Assembly: GCF_003696365.1 (NCBI RefSeq)
Contig: NZ_RFFM01000001.1
Span: forward strand, 434,001 to 498,000
From: Stutzerimonas zhaodongensis
GTDB lineage: Bacteria; Pseudomonadota; Gammaproteobacteria; Pseudomonadales; Pseudomonadaceae
Reading direction: 5' to 3'
Length of the DNA: 64,000 bases
Below the pieces are notes generated by a model, which worked only from the letters and a program-made list of their open reading frames with translations, was not told where the DNA came from and ran no database searches. Position numbers and translations under genes: made by a program. Positions 58,336 to 64,000 of the stretch are shown one piece after another (the first letter of the stretch is position 1; every line of letters starts with the position of its first letter).

Positions 58336-59532
58336 ATGTCTGACCAAACGGATGAAGCGAACCTGCTGATCGTCGATGATCTGCCGGAGAATCTGCTGGC
58401 ACTGGATGCGCTGCTCAAGGCGCCGGGCATTCGCGTGCACCAGGCAGAGTCGGCCGAGCAAGCGCTTGAACTGCTGCTCAGACACGAATTCGCGCTGGCG
58501 ATCCTCGACGTGCAGATGCCAGGCATGGACGGTTTTCAATTGGCTGAGCTTATGCGTGGCACCGAACGCACCAAGCAGATCCCGATCGTCTTTGTAAGCG
58601 CTGCCGGCCGAGAGCTCAATTACGCGTTCAAGGGCTATGAAACCGGCGCTGTCGACTTCATGCACAAGCCACTGGATACCCATGCGGTGCGTAGCAAGGT
58701 CAGCGTATTCGTCGACCTGTATCGCAACCGCAAGCGGATGGCTCGCCAGCTCGAAGAACTCGAGCGCAGCCGTCGGGAGCAGGAAGTCCTGCTCAATGAG
58801 CTACGTAGGACCAAGGCCGAACTGGAAGATGCGGTGCGCATGCGAGACGACTTCATGTCCATCGTCTCCCATGAACTGAAAACGCCGCTCAATACCCTCA
58901 TTCTTGAAGTACAGCTGCGCAAATTGCAGCTCGGACGCAACAACCTCGCCGCCTTCACCGAAGACAAACTGCGGCATATGGTCGACAAGGACGAGCGACA
59001 GGTGCAAAGCCTGATCCGCCTGATCGATGACATGCTGGACGTGTCGCGTATCCGCACCGGCAAACTGTCCATCCGCCCCACCGAAGTGGATATCGGCAAG
59101 CTGGTCGCCAGCATGGTCGAGAACTTCGCGCCGCAAATGGAAGCCAGTGGTTGTCCACTGTTGTTCCAGCGTCCCGAGTCATTGATCGGCGTATGGGACG
59201 AATTCCGCATCGAGCAGGTTGTGGCCAACCTGCTGACCAATGCCATGCGCTATGGCGCTGGCAAACCTGTGCAGGTATCGGTTTCACGCCAAGGCGAGTC
59301 GGCGTGCGTGGAGGTGCGGGATCAGGGAATCGGCATCAGTTCAAAGAGCCTTGAGCGGATCTTCTGTCAGTTCGAACGAGCCGAAGGCAGTGAAAGCAGT
59401 GCAGGACTTGGTCTTGGATTGTTCATCGCCGAGCAGATCGTCAAGGCTCACCAGGGATGCATTCAGGTCGAGAGCGAAGAAGGGAAAGGCGCAGTGTTCC
59501 GCGTGCTGCTGCCATTGAATGCTGGGGCCTGA
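58336..59532 (+). CDS. Receiver-histidine kinase (hybrid, receiver first)
   Basis: The 398-aa cytoplasmic protein has an N-terminal receiver (phosphoacceptor D58 in LAILDVQMPGMDG). A coiled-coil linker follows, then the HisKA domain (H179 in SIVSHELKTPLN) and a HATPase domain (DMLDVSRIRTGKLS, later DQGIGISSKSLERIF and GLGLGLFIAEQI). There is no membrane segment. The gene starts three bases after the CheB-type stop. The receiver-first order fits a phosphorelay partner of the upstream hybrid kinase. Confidence 0.93.
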   Translation: MSDQTDEANLLIVDDLPENLLALDALLKAPGIRVHQAESAEQALELLLRHEFALAILDVQMPGMDGFQLAELMRGTERTKQIPIVFVSAAGRELNYAFKGYETGAVDFMHKPLDTHAVRSKVSVFVDLYRNRKRMARQLEELERSRREQEVLLNELRRTKAELEDAVRMRDDFMSIVSHELKTPLNTLILEVQLRKLQLGRNNLAAFTEDKLRHMVDKDERQVQSLIRLIDDMLDVSRIRTGKLSIRPTEVDIGKLVASMVENFAPQMEASGCPLLFQRPESLIGVWDEFRIEQVVANLLTNAMRYGAGKPVQVSVSRQGESACVEVRDQGIGISSKSLERIFCQFERAEGSESSAGLGLGLFIAEQIVKAHQGCIQVESEEGKGAVFRVLLPLNAGA

Positions 59533-59547
59533 ATCGGCCCCTTGGGC

Positions 59548-60201
59548 TTATCTCCAGGCCAGCAGCGGCCAGCCTCTGGCCTCTGCCTGCTCCCGCAGGA
59601 GCGGGTCGGGGTTTACCACATGGGGATAGGTGACCTGCTCGAGCAACGGTAGATCATTGATCGAGTCCGAATAGAAGTGCGCGTTCTGCACCGATTCGCC
59701 CTGTTCTGCCGCCCACGCCCACAGTCGAGTGGCTTTGCCTTCTCGGTAGCTGAGCACGCCGCGCGTCTTCCCGCTGTAGAAGCCATGCTGTTCTTCCAGT
59801 TGAATAGCCAGCACATCCTGAATGCCAAGCCGTGCAGCCACTGCCTTCACCAGAAACTCTGCTGAAGCGGAAATGATGAGCACGCGGTCGCCGGCTTTGC
59901 GGTGTTCGGCAACGTGGCGCATGGCGTCGCTGTAGATCAGCGGCTCGATGACATCCTCGACAAAGGGCTCGACCACATGGGCGACCTCGTCGGCAGTGCG
60001 GCCTACGAGCGGAGCCAGGCTGAAGGCCATGTAGTCCTCCATCGCCAGCCGGCCAAAGGCGTATTCGGCCATGAGCTCGGCGTCCTTGCGCAGAAAAGAT
60101 TCCCCGTCCACCCAGCCGATCTTGGCCATTTCATGGGCCCACAGGCTGGCGCAATCGCCGTCGATCAGGGTTTCGTCCAGGTCAAAAATTGCCAATGCCA
60201 T
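59548..60201 (-). CDS. HAD-superfamily phosphatase (HAD-IB type)
   Basis: The 217-aa soluble protein has motif I AIFDLDETLIDGD, motif II ILIISASAEF, a Lys in VKAVAARLG, and motif III FYSDSINDLPLLEQV. The SerB-like cap is short. HAD-IB proteins dephosphorylate small phosphates. The start at 60201 overlaps the stop of the ABC ATPase by one base, so it is coupled to that transporter. Together with the alkaline-phosphatase-type gene upstream, this suggests uptake and processing of a phosphate ester or phosphonate. Confidence 0.88.
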   Translation of the reverse strand: MALAIFDLDETLIDGDCASLWAHEMAKIGWVDGESFLRKDAELMAEYAFGRLAMEDYMAFSLAPLVGRTADEVAHVVEPFVEDVIEPLIYSDAMRHVAEHRKAGDRVLIISASAEFLVKAVAARLGIQDVLAIQLEEQHGFYSGKTRGVLSYREGKATRLWAWAAEQGESVQNAHFYSDSINDLPLLEQVTYPHVVNPDPLLREQAEARGWPLLAWR

Positions 60202-61202
60202 CAAGCCACCTCATGAATTGCCGAAGCGTCGATGGTAAGGCTTACGTGGCGGCCGTGGGGATAGAGATCAGCAGCAGAGCGATTAAGTACATCTACCAGC
60301 AGCTCGACATCGCGTACCTCGACGCGGTAGCGGATCACATTGCCGAGCAGGCTGTGGCTTTTGATGACTGCGGCGATCCCTTCGCTGCCCCCAACCGTAT
60401 TTGCCAAGGCAATGGCTTCAGGGCGGATCGCCACCTGCTTATCGATCGGACGTTGCAACAGTCGTGAAGCCACATCAGCGGTGAGCAGATTGTAGTTGCC
60501 GATAAAACCGGCGGCGAAGGCACTGACGGGCGCGGTGTAGAGGGTTTCGGCGTCCGCGCTCTGGACGATGCGTCCGGCGTTCATCAGCAGGATGCGATCT
60601 GAGAGGGTCAGTGCTTCTTCCTGATCATGTGTGACGAAGATAGTGGTCAGCTTCAGCTCTTGTTGGATCGCGCGGATCTGCTCGCGCAGATGCTTGCGGA
60701 TCCGCGCATCCAGCGCCGAGAGAGGTTCGTCGAGCAGCAGCAGCCGTGGGCGCGTGACCAGAGAGCGCGCCAGTGCTACGCGCTGGCATTGTCCGCCCGA
60801 GAGTTGGCTCGGGTAGCGGCGGGCGAACTCGCCGAGCTCTACCATTGCCAGCACCTCGGCCACCCGTCTGGCGCTTTCGTCCTTTGCGATATTTTGCATG
60901 CGCAGGCCAAAGGAAACGTTCTGCTCCACCGTCATGTTGGGAAACAGCGCGTAGCTCTGGAAGACCATGCCGATCTGGCGCTTCTGCGGTGCAACTGGCA
61001 CCAGGTCCTCGCCGTCCAGCAGGATCTGCCCGCCATCCACCTCGGTGAGCCCGGCGATGCAGCGCAACAGCGTGGACTTGCCACAGCCAGACGGGCCGAG
61101 CAGGGTGATCAGCTCGCCTTTGGCAATCTCGCAATCGATATCGCTGAAGACCTGGGTGTCACCATAGGTTTTGTGCAGGTTGCGGATGCTGAGGTAGCTC
61201 AT
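60201..61202 (-). CDS. ABC importer ATP-binding protein (Fe3+/phosphonate/polyamine type)
   Basis: The 333-aa ATPase has Walker A (GPSGCGKST, about residues 36-44), Q-loop, the signature LSGGQCQR, Walker B (LLLLDEPLSALD) and the H-loop (FVTHDQEEA). A C-terminal TOBE-like domain follows. It belongs to the import group that includes FbpC, PotA and the 2-aminoethylphosphonate transporters. The cysteine in place of the usual Q within LSGGQCQR is a minor variant. It follows two permeases and a phosphatase-like gene on the same strand. The substrate is not known. Confidence 0.9.
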   Translation of the reverse strand: MSYLSIRNLHKTYGDTQVFSDIDCEIAKGELITLLGPSGCGKSTLLRCIAGLTEVDGGQILLDGEDLVPVAPQKRQIGMVFQSYALFPNMTVEQNVSFGLRMQNIAKDESARRVAEVLAMVELGEFARRYPSQLSGGQCQRVALARSLVTRPRLLLLDEPLSALDARIRKHLREQIRAIQQELKLTTIFVTHDQEEALTLSDRILLMNAGRIVQSADAETLYTAPVSAFAAGFIGNYNLLTADVASRLLQRPIDKQVAIRPEAIALANTVGGSEGIAAVIKSHSLLGNVIRYRVEVRDVELLVDVLNRSAADLYPHGRHVSLTIDASAIHEVA

Positions 61203-61366
61203 GAATGTTCCTGTCTCGAATAACCGCAGCGGTGTTCGTGGTCCGCCGTAAAAGGGTGGGCAATGCGCTGCTCGGTTCAGTCGCCACGCTGCTGTGCCGT
61301 CTGGGGCGCTTCAGCCGCCGTCCAATAACTCCGACCCCGATCAGCCCCTCTCGTAAAGCCGGCACT

Positions 61367-62164
61367 TCAGGGCTGGTTTCGGCTCAACCGGGTTGCAGCC
61401 CAGGTAAACACGAGCACGAAGAAGAAGTAGGAAATCACCAGCGCACTGTTGAAGTGGCCGCTGCTGTTTTTCATGTTGTTCAGATAAACCTGCAAGGTTT
61501 CGTAGCGCGTGCCGACCAGCAAGTTGGCGAAGACGAACTCGCCGAACAGAAACGAGAACGACAGGAACAGCGACACCATCAGCCCCTTGCGCAGATTCGG
61601 CAGCACCACTAGAAACGCCGCCTTCCAGGTGCTGGCGCCGAGCAGATGGGCAGCATCCATCAGGTCGCGCAGATTGATTGCCTGCAGGTTGTTGCTGATC
61701 GCCCGGTACATGAATGGCAGCGCGATGGTGAAATAGGCGCCAATCAGGATCCATGGCGTCCCGACCATTGCCAGCGGGCCCGAGCCGTACAGCTGCAGCA
61801 AACCGACCGAGGACACCACCGGCGGCACAGCAAACGGCAGCAGAATCAGGATGTTCATCAGCCCGTCGAGCTTGGGGAAGTGATAATGCACCACGAACAG
61901 AAGCGGCAGTATCAGCACCACCGCCAGCGCTAGGGCACCCAGGCAGACCAGCAGCGACTGCGCGAACGCACGCAGGAAGCGCTCTTCACTCCATAGCTGC
62001 AGATACCAGTCGAAGGTCAATCCGTCCGGCAAGATGGTTGCCGACCAGCTGCTGGAGATCGAGTAGAGAAAGGTCGCGGCCAGTGGTAACAGCAGGATTA
62101 GGAAAAGCAGCCAGACCACCATGCGGTGGTACAGCGCACCGCGTTTCGCTTCAGCGGCTCGCAT
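61367..62164 (-). CDS. ABC importer permease, second subunit
   Basis: The 265-aa inner-membrane protein has about six helices and the EAA-type loop (NLRDLMDAAHLLGASTWKAAFLVVLPNLRKG) that contacts the ATPase. It begins with MRAAEAKRGALYHRM. Its start overlaps the end of the first permease gene by 14 bases. A 164-bp gap with no obvious gene lies before the ATPase gene. It resembles the second permease of phosphonate/iron/polyamine importers. Confidence 0.9.
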   Translation of the reverse strand: MRAAEAKRGALYHRMVVWLLFLILLLPLAATFLYSISSSWSATILPDGLTFDWYLQLWSEERFLRAFAQSLLVCLGALALAVVLILPLLFVVHYHFPKLDGLMNILILLPFAVPPVVSSVGLLQLYGSGPLAMVGTPWILIGAYFTIALPFMYRAISNNLQAINLRDLMDAAHLLGASTWKAAFLVVLPNLRKGLMVSLFLSFSFLFGEFVFANLLVGTRYETLQVYLNNMKNSSGHFNSALVISYFFFVLVFTWAATRLSRNQP

Positions 62165-63062
62165 GGTAGCTCCTCCTGAGCAGCAACTGATGCGCCACGG
62201 TGATCACGCCCATCAATCCAACCAACACCATCGCCAACGCGCTCGCCATGTTCGGATCGAGGGAAATGTCTCCGGAAATCATCGCCGCGATGCGGATCGG
62301 CAATACGTTGAAGTTTCCGGTGGTGAGGTAGTAAACGGTTGCATAGGCCCCCAGCGCATTGGCCAGCAGGATGACGAAGGTGCCCAGAAGTGCAGGCGTC
62401 AATACCGGCAGGCCTATATAGCGCCAGTAGCTCCAGGTCCCCGCACCCAGCAGGGATGCCGATTCACGCCAGTCCTCGCGCAATGCATCGAAGGCGGGGT
62501 AGAGCAGCAGCACACCCAGCGGTATCTGGAAGTACGTGTAGAGCACGATCAGGCCGGTCTTGGAGTAGAGGTTGAAATCTTCGATGATCCCGGCCTGCTT
62601 GAGCAGGATCGTCAGTGCGCCGTTGAAGCCGAGCAGGATGACGAAGGCGAAAGCCAGCGGAACGCCGGCGAAGTTGCTGGTCATATTGGAAAAGGCCATG
62701 ACGAAGTCACGCAACTTCGAATCGACCTGGCGCAACGAGTAGCTACCCAGGATCGCAATTACGATACCGAACAGGCTCGACCAAAAGGCGATCTGCAGGC
62801 TGTGCTTGATGGCTTGCAGATAGAACTTCGAGCCGAAGACTTTCTGAAAGTTGGCCAGGCCCCAGCCATCCGCGGTGTTCAGGCTGTTGAGCGTTACCCA
62901 TACCAGCGGGGCAATCTGAAACGCGAGAAAAAAAGCGGCGAACGGCAGCAGGCACAGCAGCGCCAGCCATTTGCCGCGCGGTGCTCGCCTGCTTGCCGCG
63001 GTAAGGCTGGCGCCGTCTCGGATGGCCGCGGTCTTGAGGTTGTCTTCCAGCCGCGCTGTCAT
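62151..63062 (-). CDS. ABC importer permease, first subunit
   Basis: The 303-aa inner-membrane protein has about six helices and the EAA loop region (YPAFDALREDWRESASLLGAGTWSYWRYIGLPVLTPA). The start at 63062 (MTARLEDNLKTAAIRD) overlaps the stop of the phosphatase-type gene (ATGA), so the two are coupled. A longer frame from 63128 would run inside that upstream gene and is rejected. It pairs with the second permease to form the channel. Confidence 0.9.
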   Translation of the reverse strand: MTARLEDNLKTAAIRDGASLTAASRRAPRGKWLALLCLLPFAAFFLAFQIAPLVWVTLNSLNTADGWGLANFQKVFGSKFYLQAIKHSLQIAFWSSLFGIVIAILGSYSLRQVDSKLRDFVMAFSNMTSNFAGVPLAFAFVILLGFNGALTILLKQAGIIEDFNLYSKTGLIVLYTYFQIPLGVLLLYPAFDALREDWRESASLLGAGTWSYWRYIGLPVLTPALLGTFVILLANALGAYATVYYLTTGNFNVLPIRIAAMISGDISLDPNMASALAMVLVGLMGVITVAHQLLLRRSYHASR

Positions 63063-63862
63063 TTCAGCAGCGCCGGGCACAGTGGCTTGTCGTGCGGCAC
63101 ACCGAGCAGCTGGCACACCGTGCCGCACAACTCGGTCTGCCTGGGCTGGGCTGAAAGGTCGAGGCTGAAGGCCGAGCCCAGCACGAACAGCGGTACCTCG
63201 CGTTCCTCCGCAAGCAGGCCGTTGTGCGAGCGGTCGTTGTTCATGCCGTGATCTGCTGTAACCAGAACCTGATAACCGTCATCCAACCAGCGCTGCAGGT
63301 ATTCGGCGAGCAGGATATCGGCGCGGCGTGCGGCGTTGCGGTATTGAGACGAGTCCAGGCCATACTTGTGGCCGGCGTCGTCGATGTTCATCGGGTGCAC
63401 CAGCAGGAAATCCGGGTTATGTCGCAGCCGCAGGCTCTCCGCGTCGGCGAACAGGTGCGAATCGGGATAGTGGTCCTCGTAATAGAAATGCCCGTGCTGG
63501 ATCGGTAGTTCGGGCGTCTCGCTGTGCCGGTCGCGTGCCGCCTGGAAAGGGGCGCGGTTATAGAGTTCGCTGATCCAGTGATAGGCCGCGGCGGCTGTGC
63601 TCAAACCGGCGTCGCGGGCGTAATGGAAGATGCTGCGCTCGGTGGACAGCCGCACCACGTCGTTATGTACGACGCCGCTGTCGATTGGTGGCACGCCGGT
63701 CAGGATGCATTCGTACAGCGGCCGGGACAGCGCAGGTAGCTCACATTGCAAGCGGTACAGCGCTCCTCGTCCGGCCAGGCAATAAGCCTGCAGATGCCCG
63801 AGCGCGTGCTCTGCGACCTGGTAGCCGAGGCCGTCGAGCACAACGAGGATGGCTTTGCTCAT
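63059..63862 (-). CDS. Alkaline-phosphatase-superfamily hydrolase (phosphodiesterase/phosphonate-hydrolase-like)
   Basis: The 267-aa protein has no signal peptide and carries the superfamily metal-site pattern. D10 lies in VVLDGLGY, the candidate nucleophile S46 in LPALSRPLYECILTG, D161/D162 with H165 in NIDDAGHKYG, and D204-H205 in VTADHGMN. The arrangement resembles nucleotide pyrophosphatase/phosphodiesterases and phosphonoacetate hydrolase. AGGAAAAG precedes the ATG. It is translationally coupled to an ABC importer and probably acts on its cargo. The substrate is not known. Confidence 0.85.
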   Translation of the reverse strand: MSKAILVVLDGLGYQVAEHALGHLQAYCLAGRGALYRLQCELPALSRPLYECILTGVPPIDSGVVHNDVVRLSTERSIFHYARDAGLSTAAAAYHWISELYNRAPFQAARDRHSETPELPIQHGHFYYEDHYPDSHLFADAESLRLRHNPDFLLVHPMNIDDAGHKYGLDSSQYRNAARRADILLAEYLQRWLDDGYQVLVTADHGMNNDRSHNGLLAEEREVPLFVLGSAFSLDLSAQPRQTELCGTVCQLLGVPHDKPLCPALLK

Positions 63863-63969
63863 TGGACTTTTCCTATCAGGAGTGGGCTGCGTTCCGCGTC
63901 AGCCCACACGCTGGCGAGCTGACGCGGTACACCGCTCGTAACCCTACGATCTGGCCTTTTGGCTGCGGA

Positions 63970-64000
63970 TCACTCCATTTCGATGATGACGTTTTCCTGC
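63970..64000 (-). CDS. Possible C-terminal end of an upstream gene (partial)
   Basis: The minus strand from the right edge reads QENVIIEME and then TGA at 63972-63970. In such operons a periplasmic binding protein often precedes the phosphatase-type gene, but only nine residues are visible here. The assignment is tentative. Confidence 0.3.
   Translation of the reverse strand, partial: QENVIIEME

Overview
The window looks like chromosomal core DNA of a Pseudomonas-group gammaproteobacterium; my best guess is the Stutzerimonas (P. stutzeri) group. This rests on high GC, a SAH riboswitch in front of ahcY, the metK / ArsR-methyltransferase pair beside tkt-epd-pgk-fba, a PA3232-PA3235-like block, and REP elements of the GTAGaGGCGAGCTTGCTCGCGA type. 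I saw no tRNA, rRNA, prophage, insertion sequence or CRISPR array.

1-18 kb is centred on one-carbon and sugar-phosphate metabolism. metF (cut by the left edge) and ahcY lie on the minus strand behind a SAH riboswitch. Then come a CPA1 antiporter, small secreted proteins, ligB, a YadG/YadH-like ABC exporter and an Excalibur protein. metK sits behind an ArsR-methyltransferase fusion gene, which has a perfect 32-bp palindrome 38 bp upstream of its start codon. A LysR regulator is divergent from an Fe(II)/2-oxoglutarate oxygenase and a LysE exporter. tkt, epd, pgk and fba follow on the plus strand, with two small lipoprotein genes between pgk and fba.

20-36 kb holds many single genes: a response regulator, a methyltransferase, a DUF3509-type protein, a hemerythrin-like protein, two small lipoproteins, an HI0933-type flavoprotein, a periplasmic amino-acid-binding-like protein, a YccS-type membrane protein, a Tat-exported PhoX-like protein, dbpA, a retropepsin-like protein, and a DUF4212 + sodium/solute symporter pair.

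36-53 kb has an exonuclease / DUF294 pair, a chemoreceptor-porin-phosphate-binding-like operon, glcB, a GcvR-like gene, rarD, an SDR-treF operon, an NfeD-slipin-LEA14 operon, a metallo-beta-lactamase gene with an apparent frameshift, and a 52-aa Pmp3 protein.

53-64 kb has a four-gene signalling cluster (three-receiver hybrid kinase, CheR, receiver-less CheB, receiver-kinase) and a minus-strand operon joining an alkaline-phosphatase-superfamily enzyme, two permeases, an ATPase and a HAD hydrolase. The most notable observations are the two independent candidate SAH sensing devices, the oxygenase/exporter/LysR divergon, the CheR/CheB cluster without a chemoreceptor, the phosphatase-ABC-HAD operon, and the frameshift. 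Family names come from motifs I read in the translations; no database search was run.
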